Shown: positions 1-7,992 of the stretch, piece by piece | Layout of the letters: each line of letters begins with the position of its first letter | How positions within the stretch are numbered: position 1 is the stretch's first letter | NCBI GenBank assembly: GCA_958408685.1 | Contig: CATYLC010000013.1 | Coordinates: 1 to 64,000, forward strand | Direction: 5' to 3' | Length of the DNA stretch: 64,000 nucleotides | Source of the DNA: an uncultured Collinsella sp. | GTDB lineage: Bacteria; Actinomycetota; Coriobacteriia; Coriobacteriales; Coriobacteriaceae | Notes under the pieces: generated by a model | The model's database searches: none | The model's input: only the letters and a program-made list of their open reading frames with translations | Told to the model about the DNA's origin: nothing | Made by a program: the position numbers and the translations under genes

Positions 1-255
1 GCTGCGGAAACGCGGGGTCCGTTCAGGCTGTTGCGTTGAGATTGAAAATCAACCGAGTAGCTTGGCTTTATCTGCACCGTGCAGGGCAAGGGCTGTTTTG
101 TCGCCGAGGGCAACCAGGAGCTTTTGCGCGAAAACCAGCTCTGCCATATCGAAGAGCTGCTTGCGAAAGCGGCGAGCCAGGCCGAAACCCTGGGCGTCAC
201 GCGCGACAAACTGCACGAGATGCTCGACCTGGTAGCCCCCGAAACCATGCAGTAG
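1..255 (+). pseudogene. Broken GntR/YtrA-family regulator, C-terminal remnant
   Basis: From position 61 to the stop at 253-255 the frame reads LGFICTVQGKGCFVAEG followed by an acidic helix. This is the wing and tail of a YtrA-type GntR regulator, the usual partner of the downstream CcmA-type ABC genes. Upstream this frame has stops at 58, 43 and 37. A different frame reads LRLKIN at about 36-53, which resembles the recognition-helix region of the same family. Only 7 bases separate the two matches where about 40 would be expected, so an internal deletion with frameshift is likely. The left window edge hides the N-terminus, so a sequencing or assembly join cannot be excluded. Confidence 0.5.
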
Positions 256-278
256 CCATCTGCAAGAAAGGCTATACC

Positions 279-1160
279 ATGCAAAACTTGCTTGAACTCA
301 AAGGCATCTCACACGCTGTAAGCGACCGCTTTTCGCTGCGCGACGTCACGCTTGCCGTGGAGCCTGGCCAGATCATCGGCTTTGTTGGTGCCAACGGTGC
401 TGGCAAAACAACGACGATTCGAGCTGCTCTCGGGCTTATAAAGCTCGATGCCGGCGAAGTGCACCTGTTTGGGCAGCGCTGTGGCGCCGACGCGCCCGAT
501 GAGTCGCAACGCCATCTACGCTCCCGCGTCGGTCTTGTCCTGGACACGTGCCCCTTCCCCTCCACGCTCAAGGTGGGCCAGATCGAGTCGCTCGTAGGCC
601 CAGCGTACCCCACGTGGGACCGCGAAACGTTCGCCGGATTCATCAACCGATTTGGCCTCGATCCCAAGACAAAGGTCAAGGACCTCTCCCGCGGCATGGG
701 CATGAAACTGCAGCTTGCCTGTGCGCTCAGTCACAAGGCCAAGCTGCTCGTTTTGGACGAAGCCACCGCGGGCCTCGATCCCATGGCACGCGAGGAACTG
801 CTTGATGAGCTGCTTGCCTTTGTCGCCGACGGCCAGCACAGTGTGCTGCTCTCGAGCCACATTACGTCCGACCTCGATCGCACCGCTGATCGCGTCATCT
901 GCATCGATAATGGCTCGATTATTTTTGACCTGCCGCGCGAGGACATTACCGACCGCGCCGGCATCGCCCACTGCACCCAATCGCAGGCTGCCGAGCTTAT
1001 GGCTTGCGTCGAAGGCGCCCGTGCCGCCCGTCACGCCTACAGCGTGGACGTACTCGTACCCAACCGTCGCGAAACGCTCGAGGCCTTTCCCGAGATTCCC
1101 TGCGATCGGGCAACCATTGATGACTATCTGCGCCTCATACTGAAAGGGGCTTCGGAATGA
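279..1160 (+). CDS. ABC transporter ATP-binding protein (CcmA/YtrB type)
   Basis: A 293-residue ABC ATPase expected to power the membrane protein encoded next. Walker A is GANGAGKTT at about residues 37-45, the signature region is LSRGMG at about 136-141, Walker B is LLVLDE at about 156-161, and the switch His is in LSSH near residue 194. The signature is not the canonical LSGGQ, as is common in CcmA-like exporters. I chose the ATG at 279 because AGAAAGG lies just before it and homology starts there; the open frame continues upstream but without family resemblance. The 3' end overlaps the permease by 4 bases (ATGA), so the two are translationally coupled. Substrate is unknown. Confidence 0.9.
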   Translation: MQNLLELKGISHAVSDRFSLRDVTLAVEPGQIIGFVGANGAGKTTTIRAALGLIKLDAGEVHLFGQRCGADAPDESQRHLRSRVGLVLDTCPFPSTLKVGQIESLVGPAYPTWDRETFAGFINRFGLDPKTKVKDLSRGMGMKLQLACALSHKAKLLVLDEATAGLDPMAREELLDELLAFVADGQHSVLLSSHITSDLDRTADRVICIDNGSIIFDLPREDITDRAGIAHCTQSQAAELMACVEGARAARHAYSVDVLVPNRRETLEAFPEIPCDRATIDDYLRLILKGASE

Positions 1161-1855
1161 AACGCGCCTTTATGTCCGAACTCGCCATCGTTCGCACGCT
1201 CATCCCGAGCATTGCGGGCGTCGGCTTGTTCATCTTCGTTGTGCTGACGCTCGTCAACGCGTCGGATGGCGATTCCGGTATGAGCGCCGGCGCCTGCGCC
1301 GTCAGTGCCATGTCGCCCATCATAGTCATGAACTCACTGGCCGGTTTCGACAATCAAAACGGTTGGGAGCGCTACCGGGCAACGCTGCCCTTCTCGCGCA
1401 AAGACATCATCCGCGCACGCTACCTGAGCGTTATTGTCTTCTCCGCCGTCATGGCATGTGCAGCTACGCTTTTGAGCATCGCCTCCATCCCGCTCTTCAA
1501 CAGCGCGGGCATTCCTTCGACGGGACAGACGGTCTTTGAAATCGCAATCGCCTCGGCAGCATCGATGCTCATCTCCCTCATGATGGTGTTTTTGGCGCAG
1601 CCGCTGTTCTTTCGATTTGGTCACATGGAGGCGCTGCGCCTATCCGTTGGCCTGTTTGCCCTGCTTGGTTGCGGCACCATGGCCACGCTGAGCTCCTCCA
1701 ACCCCATCAGCAACTGGCTCATGTCGATTGCCGGAGCGAATCCCGATCCTGCCGTCCTTGGCGGTCTGTGCGCAGGAATTGCCGTACTGGCCCTCGCGCT
1801 ATGTGCAATCAGCTGCACCGTCAGCACCAAGGTTTATCGAGTACGCGATCTGTAG
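1157..1855 (+). CDS. ABC-2 type permease
   Basis: A 232-residue membrane protein with six hydrophobic segments, a charged loop after the second (GWERYRATLPFSRKDI) and no enzymatic motif. The loop and topology match the ABC-2 membrane protein family that pairs with CcmA-like ATPases. The start codon overlaps the stop of the ATPase gene, so the two form one exporter. With the GntR remnant upstream this resembles a ytr-type operon that has lost its regulator. The exported substrate cannot be told from sequence. Confidence 0.85.
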   Translation: MKRAFMSELAIVRTLIPSIAGVGLFIFVVLTLVNASDGDSGMSAGACAVSAMSPIIVMNSLAGFDNQNGWERYRATLPFSRKDIIRARYLSVIVFSAVMACAATLLSIASIPLFNSAGIPSTGQTVFEIAIASAASMLISLMMVFLAQPLFFRFGHMEALRLSVGLFALLGCGTMATLSSSNPISNWLMSIAGANPDPAVLGGLCAGIAVLALALCAISCTVSTKVYRVRDL

Positions 1856-1941
1856 CCACGCGAGTCTCAATCCACGAAGGGCGCGATCGCCCCCCCCGCA
1901 AATCCGTGACAAATGGCATGTCCTCGGCGTGCGCCACCGTG

Positions 1942-3231
1942 CTACTTGCGCAGCGGCTTGGGCAGCGGAATGCCGGCGGCGATAACGGCGGCGATGATCA
2001 TGCAGACGATACCCTTGAGTGGGAAGCACATGAGCAGCAGGCCCACGACCATGACCGGCTGACGCATGACCGCACCCATCGTCGATGCCGTGCAGACGGC
2101 GACGCAAAAGACCGGATCTGCGCCGGTGAGGATGACAAGGCCATAGCCCAAGCTTACGCCCGAAAAGATAACCGGGAAGAAGTGACCGCCGCGCCAGCCC
2201 AAGTTGATGAGGGCGGGGGTCAGCATGGCCTTAACAAGACCGGTCGCGATAAGCACGCCGGCTGGAATGGTCAGATAGGTTTCCATGAGCACGTCGGCCT
2301 GGGTCTCGCCGGCAAACATGGTATAGGGCAGGACCGTGCCACAGATGGCGAGCGCCAGACCGGCTAGCATGGCCTTGACGACAGGACGCTCCCCTATCGC
2401 ATGGGACAGCGCCTCGCTTGCATGCTCAGAGACAAAGTACAGCCAGCCGCAGATTGTTCCGATCAACGACAGAGGGACGAGCCAGGTAAGCTCCAGGTTG
2501 CCCACCTCGGCGGACTCGAACCTGGGCATGCCCATGCCGCCGCCCACAAGCTGGCCAAGCAGCAGGTAGGTACCCAGACCGCCGGCAATCGCAATACCGT
2601 AGACCACCGTCTTTTGCGCCTTGGGCAGCTTGATGGTGATCTCGCCGGACGCGGAGCCCTCGTCGCCGTCGGCGCTACCGGCAAGCGGTGCCACAAAACC
2701 AAAGACGGGCGCGGTAAAGAGCGCCGTCAGGGCAGCCTGGGTGCCCAGCAGCGTGAGCTCCCTAAACTCGGCACCAAAGCGACGCATGCGGTCGCCGACC
2801 CAGCTGCACAGACCCGCGATGACGCCGGTCAGGCCGGCCTCCGGTCCAATGCTTCCGCCAAACAGCAGCGGCAGCAATGCCGCGAGCGAAAGCTTGCCCA
2901 GGTTGTCGTACGGGTAGCGCCCGTCTTGCTTAACCTTAGCCATCACCTGGTTGAGGTCATCGGTCTTGGTGCCTGTCATCTTTTCGTATAGACCGATTAA
3001 CAGGCCGCCCAGCAGGCAGACAAAAAACGGGTACGGCAAAAAGCCAAACGGGCCGCTGGCAAGCTCGGGCGAAGAGACGCCCAGCGCGTGCGGAATCTCG
3101 GTCCATAGATAGTCGATACCGTGCTCCATCGCAAAAAAGAACAGCCAGACCGCGGCACCTGCGAACGCACCGGTCACGGCAACGCTAACTAAAAACAGCG
3201 CGCGGTTTGTGGGTTTGGCAAGGTTGTCCAT
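1942..3231 (-). CDS. ClC-family chloride channel/ion channel protein
   Basis: A 429-residue polytopic membrane protein of the ClC superfamily with about ten hydrophobic segments. The conserved helix-start motif GGSIGPEAGLTG is at about residues 125-136. In classical ClC antiporters the matching motif is GREGP, with a gating Glu two residues before the Pro; here that slot appears to be Ile and a Glu follows the Pro instead. This is like YfeO-type family members. A GGGMGMPRFESAE loop lies mid-protein. A GGGAGG-like ribosome site precedes the ATG. It is convergent with the ABC exporter. A role in anion passage is inferred from family only. Confidence 0.85.
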   Translation of the reverse strand: MDNLAKPTNRALFLVSVAVTGAFAGAAVWLFFFAMEHGIDYLWTEIPHALGVSSPELASGPFGFLPYPFFVCLLGGLLIGLYEKMTGTKTDDLNQVMAKVKQDGRYPYDNLGKLSLAALLPLLFGGSIGPEAGLTGVIAGLCSWVGDRMRRFGAEFRELTLLGTQAALTALFTAPVFGFVAPLAGSADGDEGSASGEITIKLPKAQKTVVYGIAIAGGLGTYLLLGQLVGGGMGMPRFESAEVGNLELTWLVPLSLIGTICGWLYFVSEHASEALSHAIGERPVVKAMLAGLALAICGTVLPYTMFAGETQADVLMETYLTIPAGVLIATGLVKAMLTPALINLGWRGGHFFPVIFSGVSLGYGLVILTGADPVFCVAVCTASTMGAVMRQPVMVVGLLLMCFPLKGIVCMIIAAVIAAGIPLPKPLRK

Positions 3232-3356
3232 CGGGTCCTCCCGCGGTCAAAGTCGACATAGATACGTTTTATTGTAGAGCGAGCGTTGCCCGAACGAGCC
3301 AATCATCTGCGCCGCAAACGGCACCATTGGGAGCCATAGTGGGGCAGGCTCAAGAC

Positions 3357-3890
3357 TTATCCGTTGATAATCGAGGCAATCTCGCGCAAATCGTCGGCAA
3401 AGTAGATGCCTTGCTGGCGCCTCGGGCTCGAAAGTCCTTTATCAATCATGTGCTCGAGCAGCGCCTTGAGGTCGTTGTAGTAACCGTCCAGGTTATACAG
3501 GATGCATGGAGCACTCAGGTGCCCCAACGACACCGCGGACATGACCTCGGCAATCTCCTCGAGCGTGCCCGTCCCACCGGGAAAGGCGATGAACGCATCG
3601 CCGAGCTCAATCATCTTGGCCTTGCGCTCCGCCATATCACTCGTCACTATGAGGTCGTCGATACCGTCATGTTGAAACTCAGCCTCGATAAAAAAGCTCG
3701 GCTCAACACCCGTCACACGTCCACCCGCCTCGAGTACGCTATCGGCAAGCGCACCCATCAGGCCCGATTTTGACCCGCCGTATACCAGTGCGTGTCCGTT
3801 GGCGCCAATCCAGTTGCCCAGCTCCTGCACCGCGGGCAGAAACGCCGGGTCATTGCCAGTGTTGGCACCCAGGTACACGGTGATGTTCAT
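3357..3890 (-). CDS. LOG family (TIGR00730-type) Rossmann-fold protein
   Basis: A 177-residue protein with the two hallmark LOG motifs, MAERKAKM at about residues 86-93 and PGGTGTLEE at about 104-112. Members hydrolyse nucleoside 5'-monophosphates to base plus ribose 5-phosphate, releasing free cytokinins in plants and some bacteria; in gut bacteria the physiological role is unclear. I chose the ATG at 3890 because AGGGGGG sits 5 bases before it and the Rossmann strand MNITVYLGA starts there. It lies 34 bases after the K+ channel gene on the same strand and is probably co-transcribed with it. Confidence 0.9.
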   Translation of the reverse strand: MNITVYLGANTGNDPAFLPAVQELGNWIGANGHALVYGGSKSGLMGALADSVLEAGGRVTGVEPSFFIEAEFQHDGIDDLIVTSDMAERKAKMIELGDAFIAFPGGTGTLEEIAEVMSAVSLGHLSAPCILYNLDGYYNDLKALLEHMIDKGLSSPRRQQGIYFADDLREIASIING

Positions 3891-3924
3891 ATTTGCCCCC
3901 CTGTTGTGGCGCATGACGTTCGTC

Positions 3925-4350
3925 TTAGCGCTGGCGTCGACGATACTCGCGCACGCGACGCGAAAGATCGGCAAGCTCGTCGTGATCGAGCTCTTCCAAA
4001 TGCTCCAGATCATCCATAAAGCGTGCCATGGTGTCCTTTTGACGCATCTTGATAAGCGTATTGCAGTAATTCACCGCCACGCCCGTGAGCATGGCGATGT
4101 AGAAGATGCTGATGATGCTCAGAATGACGGTAATGGCGCGGGCAACCGGTGTCTCGGCCGGAATGTCACCAAAGCCGATGGTCGAGACCGTCTCAAAGCT
4201 AAACCAAAGTCCATCGCCAAAGGTGAGGGTCGTGGGCTCGGACAGCCAGACGGCCGTCGAGCACAGCAGATAGAAGATAAGAAACAGGCCCGTGATGCGC
4301 GCAAAGCCAGCCTGGCGCAACACGTCGGCAAGCGTCCTCAACTTGTTCAT
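3925..4350 (-). CDS. Two-TM potassium channel (Ion_trans_2)
   Basis: A 141-residue protein: a hydrophobic helix at about 20-36, a pore loop with the selectivity filter TIGFGD at 57-62, a second helix at about 71-97 and a short charged C-terminal tail rich in Glu, Asp and Arg. The order TM1-pore-TM2 with TxGFGD is that of KcsA-like channels. No RCK domain is present. The start at 4350 has AGGGG upstream; the longer frame to 4455 has no ribosome site and covers repeat DNA. It probably heads a two-gene operon with the LOG gene. Confidence 0.9.
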   Translation of the reverse strand: MNKLRTLADVLRQAGFARITGLFLIFYLLCSTAVWLSEPTTLTFGDGLWFSFETVSTIGFGDIPAETPVARAITVILSIISIFYIAMLTGVAVNYCNTLIKMRQKDTMARFMDDLEHLEELDHDELADLSRRVREYRRRQR

Positions 4351-4419
4351 CGCGACCCCTTTTCCCAGACGCCCAATCACGTTCGTTCGGTATTGTCCCA
4401 CGCCTCCCCCGCAAACGAA

Positions 4420-4503
4420 ACTAGTCATTGGGGACGTTCTTAAATGACTAGTCAAACAAGAACGTCCCCAATGACTAGTCGTTTAAGAACGTCCCCAATG
4501 ACT
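4420..4503. repeat. REP-like palindrome with a third arm (ACTAGTCATTGGGGACG family)
   Basis: Two 22-base arms at 4420-4441 and 4458-4479 are exact reverse complements separated by 16 bases. A third copy of the right arm, AAGAACGTCCCCAATGACT, follows at 4485-4503. A diverged copy of the same element lies at 15721-15777. Palindromes of this kind resemble REP elements moved by IS200-like (RAYT) transposases; no transposase lies in the window, so that link is inference. Confidence 0.75.
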
Positions 4504-4595
4504 GCTGGGCGGGAGCGTTTAGCGGTGCAGCTGCCGACTGGGCAGGCTGAGCTGGTATCCTTATGCGGTAATGTCTCGATTCGTTAGGATTGCAT

Positions 4596-7400
4596 GTGAG
4601 AGCTGCCACCGTCCTTCGTTCAGTTATATATCGCGCCCTGGCCATTGTGCTTGCCGCGCTTGCCGTGCTGAGTTCTATCGCGCCTGTCCAGGCTTTTGCC
4701 GATGACTCCAGTCAGCAAGTCAAGACGGTCCGCGTTGGTTGGCTCGTCAACAACGAGGGCTTCCAGGACGGCACCCCCGGCGAGCGTCTCTCGGGATGGG
4801 GCTACGAGTACCTCCAGACCCTGTCGTACTACACGCCCGGCTGGCGGTACGAATACGTCTCCGGCACCTTCACCGAGCTTATGGACATGCTCGAGGCAGG
4901 CGAGATCGACCTCATGCCCAACATCTCCTACTCCGAGGAACGCGCCCAAAAGCTGCTCTTTTCCTCGAACCCCGAGGGCACCGAGCGCTACTACATCTAC
5001 GCCAGGCCCGACCGCGACGACCTCGCAAAGGGTGACCCCCAGGCACTCCAGGGTCTCACTATCGGTTTCAACCCCGGCGTCATGCAAACCATCGTTGGCC
5101 AGCAATGGCTCGCCAACGAGGGCATTACCTGTACCTATAAGGAAATCAGCAGTAACGGCAACCTTTTCGATGCGCTCGCAAACGGCGAGGTCGACGCCAT
5201 CATCATGAACGACACGACCTCGTCGCCCAACGCCTCCCCCATGTTCTACATTGGTTCGAGCGACTACTACTTTGCCGTTCCCAAAAGCCGCCCCGACCTG
5301 ATGAACGACATCAATGCTGCCATGACGGCAATCGCCCGCGTCAACCCACGCTATAACGACGAAGTCAAATCTAGCTACTCGACCCAAAACAGCGGTTCAT
5401 CATCGCTCAACGGCCCCGAATGTTCCTGGCTCAAAGCAAACAACAACACCATCACGCTCGGCTACATTACGGGCAAACTCCCCTACTGCAACGAGGACGA
5501 AGACGGCGAAATGGAAGGTTCGCTCGCATCGCTTGCGACGACGCTGCACGATAAATTTGGCATTACGGTCAAAACCGTCGCCTTTGATAGCTACAAGATG
5601 ATGTCAAAGGCCCTGTCAAAGGAAAGCATAGACGTTGCGCTGCCGGTATACCGAAATTACTGGTTTGCCGAGCAAACAGGCGTTGTGCAGTCGATATCGT
5701 TGGGGACCATATCCCTCACCGCCATCCATACCGGCAGCAACCTGAACAAAGACCTTCAGAACATCGCCTGTACCAAATCATCGTTTGTCAACAAAAATGC
5801 ACTTGAAAGTCTGTTCCCCACAGCGACCGTAACCGAATACCAATCCGACGATGAAGCGTTCGACGCCCTCAGGAAGGGAACGGCGCACTGCATCGTCGCT
5901 CCCAGTTCACGCGTAAAAACCATCGGTGACCGTTACGAACTCGAGGACTGCGAGACGACCGAGCTCCCTGACACCTGTGAGCTCTCGTGCTGGATTTCGC
6001 GCGGAAAACCCGAGCTGTTGGGAATCATCAACAAGGGCATCATCAATGCCGGAGAATCGCTCTCCGCAAGCAATTACTCCTCCACGTCGTACACGGCCCA
6101 GGAATCCAACACGCTTCAATTCCTTTATCGCAACCGTGCCGCCGTTGCAGCTGCCCTCATCGGTATGTTGTCGGTCGGCATCGTCCTGCTCATCTGGGCA
6201 CTCGTGCGCGCTCGAACCGAGCGCAAAAAAGCCGATGCCGCCAACGCCGCTAAGACGGCATTCCTCACGCGCATGAGCCACGACATCCGTACACCGCTCA
6301 ACGGTATCCTGGGCCTTATCGAGATCGAGGAATTGAAGGAAGGCGATATCCAGGTCGCCCGCGAAAGCCGTGCCAAGGCGCGCGTTGCCGCCAATCACCT
6401 GCTCTCGCTGATCAACGACATCCTCGAGATGGGCAAAATCGAAGACCGCAAGCTAACACTGGAGCATACGCCTTTTAACCTCAAAGAGCTCTGTGACGAT
6501 ACACTGGTGCTGTGCAAGCTCCGCGCGTCCAGTAACGGCATCACAATGCAGGACAATAGTCTGCCGTACGCCGCGGGGCCATACATGATCGGCAGTCCCA
6601 CCCATATCCGACAGATTATGATCAACCTGTTAGACAACAGCATTAAGTACAACAAGCACGGCGGCTCCGTCACCTTTAGCTCAAAGACCAAGCCACTCGA
6701 TAACGGGCGCGCGCTCTTTTGCTTTAGCGTTTCGGATACCGGCATTGGCATGGCTCCCAAGTTTTTAAAGCATATCTATGAGCCGTTTGCCCAAGAAGGT
6801 GACGATGCGCGCAGCAAGTTCCAAGGAACCGGCATGGGCATGCCAATCGTCAAGTCGCTTATTGAACTGATGGGCGGCACCATCGAAGTCACCAGCAAAC
6901 TCCATGTGGGCACCACGTTCTACGTGGAAATTCCGCTCGATATCGACAAGAACCCCCGAGCGCGGGCGAATACGGTCGAGAGGGCGCTCGACTGCTCACT
7001 CGCCGACATGAACGTGCTGCTCGCCGAAGACAACGAATTGAATGCCGAGATTGCCCAGACGCTGCTAGAATCCGAGGGCGTCGTGGTCACCCGCGCCGTC
7101 AACGGCAACGAAGTCGTCGATCTGTACCTGTCTCATCCCGCCGGCAGCTTCGATGCGATCCTGATGGACATTATGATGCCGGACATGGACGGTTACGAGG
7201 CAACCCGCGCGATTCGTCTGAGCGAGAAGGTCGATGCAGCCGATATCCCCATCATCGCGCTCACCGCCAATGCCTTTGCCGAAGACGCCAAGGCGGCACA
7301 CGACGCCGGCATGAACGCCCATCTGTCCAAACCGCTCGACTTTAACAAGCTCAAAAACATACTCGCCCGCATCAAGAAAAACGGATCCGTTTCGCTATAG
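4596..7400 (+). CDS. Hybrid sensor histidine kinase with two fused solute-binding domains
   Basis: About 934 residues. A signal peptide (cut near AFADD, about residue 32) is followed by two tandem periplasmic-binding-protein type 3 domains at roughly 40-260 and 275-500, then one membrane helix near 515-537. A HisKA domain follows with H562 in MSHDIRTPLNG, then an HATPase domain (NLLDNSIKY, DTGIGM, GTGMGM) and a C-terminal receiver from about 803 with phospho-acceptor D858 in LMDIMMP. There is no DNA-binding output, so a partner phosphotransfer protein or regulator must lie elsewhere. The binding domains suggest sensing of an amino acid or similar small solute. The GTG at 4596 has AGGA upstream; a TTG two codons earlier is possible. 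Confidence 0.88.
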   Translation: MRAATVLRSVIYRALAIVLAALAVLSSIAPVQAFADDSSQQVKTVRVGWLVNNEGFQDGTPGERLSGWGYEYLQTLSYYTPGWRYEYVSGTFTELMDMLEAGEIDLMPNISYSEERAQKLLFSSNPEGTERYYIYARPDRDDLAKGDPQALQGLTIGFNPGVMQTIVGQQWLANEGITCTYKEISSNGNLFDALANGEVDAIIMNDTTSSPNASPMFYIGSSDYYFAVPKSRPDLMNDINAAMTAIARVNPRYNDEVKSSYSTQNSGSSSLNGPECSWLKANNNTITLGYITGKLPYCNEDEDGEMEGSLASLATTLHDKFGITVKTVAFDSYKMMSKALSKESIDVALPVYRNYWFAEQTGVVQSISLGTISLTAIHTGSNLNKDLQNIACTKSSFVNKNALESLFPTATVTEYQSDDEAFDALRKGTAHCIVAPSSRVKTIGDRYELEDCETTELPDTCELSCWISRGKPELLGIINKGIINAGESLSASNYSSTSYTAQESNTLQFLYRNRAAVAAALIGMLSVGIVLLIWALVRARTERKKADAANAAKTAFLTRMSHDIRTPLNGILGLIEIEELKEGDIQVARESRAKARVAANHLLSLINDILEMGKIEDRKLTLEHTPFNLKELCDDTLVLCKLRASSNGITMQDNSLPYAAGPYMIGSPTHIRQIMINLLDNSIKYNKHGGSVTFSSKTKPLDNGRALFCFSVSDTGIGMAPKFLKHIYEPFAQEGDDARSKFQGTGMGMPIVKSLIELMGGTIEVTSKLHVGTTFYVEIPLDIDKNPRARANTVERALDCSLADMNVLLAEDNELNAEIAQTLLESEGVVVTRAVNGNEVVDLYLSHPAGSFDAILMDIMMPDMDGYEATRAIRLSEKVDAADIPIIALTANAFAEDAKAAHDAGMNAHLSKPLDFNKLKNILARIKKNGSVSL

Positions 7401-7442
7401 TTTGTGCTCAACCACCACGCACGACCAGAAAGGAAGCCAACG

Positions 7443-7922
7443 ATGTTTAGGCCCTTACGTCGAAAGAAACGCGCCATCACCGACGAGGAAGCGCGCGAAC
7501 TGCTCGCTACCTGCAAGCGCGGCGTCTTTGCCGTCAACGGCGACGACGGCTACCCGTACGCCATTCCCGTCAACTACTTCTTTGACACCGAGCACGACAA
7601 GATTTATTTCCATGGCGCCAAAGCTGGCCACAAGGTCGACGCACTCAAGCGCGATGACAAGGTCTGCTTTACCGTTTACGGCAACGAGTGGTACCAGGAC
7701 GGTGACTGGGCTCCCTACGTTATGAGTACCGTGGTCTTTGGCCGCTGTCGCCTGGCGAATGACACCCCCGCGTTTATCGAAGACAAAGTCCGCCAGCTCG
7801 CCCTTAAGTACTACCCTTCCGCCGAGGAAGTCGAAGAGGAAATCGCCAAGGACATTAAGGGCGTCCAGCTCTACGAGATTACGATTGAGCATCTTTGCGG
7901 CAAGCAGATTCAAGAAAAGTAA
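7443..7922 (+). CDS. Pyridoxamine 5'-phosphate oxidase-like flavin protein (NimA type)
   Basis: A 159-residue protein of the split-barrel FMN-binding family. The N-terminal pattern ITDEEARELLATCKRGVFAV, then GYPYAIPVNYFF and HGAKAGHKVDALKRDDKVCF, matches NimA-like and related pyridoxamine oxidase-like proteins, many of which bind flavin. AGAAAGGAAG precedes the ATG at 7443; the frame upstream overlaps the leader and lacks a better site. It lies 42 bases after the kinase gene and ends at a strong shared terminator, so it may be read through from the kinase. Substrate is unknown; a nitroreductase role is only one option. Confidence 0.85.
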   Translation: MFRPLRRKKRAITDEEARELLATCKRGVFAVNGDDGYPYAIPVNYFFDTEHDKIYFHGAKAGHKVDALKRDDKVCFTVYGNEWYQDGDWAPYVMSTVVFGRCRLANDTPAFIEDKVRQLALKYYPSAEEVEEEIAKDIKGVQLYEITIEHLCGKQIQEK

Positions 7923-7950
7923 GCCTCAAAAGCAAAACTCACAAATAGCA

Positions 7951-7990
7951 ATATGGCCCGGTTCCAACCCACCTTGGAACCGGGCCATAT
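7951..7990. terminator. Bidirectional terminator between convergent genes
   Basis: Perfect 17-base arms at 7951-7967 and 7974-7990 with a 6-base loop lie between the stop codons of the flavin protein and the second hybrid kinase. No long T-run follows on either side, but position and stem strength fit termination for both. Confidence 0.8.
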
Positions 7991-7992
7991 GC

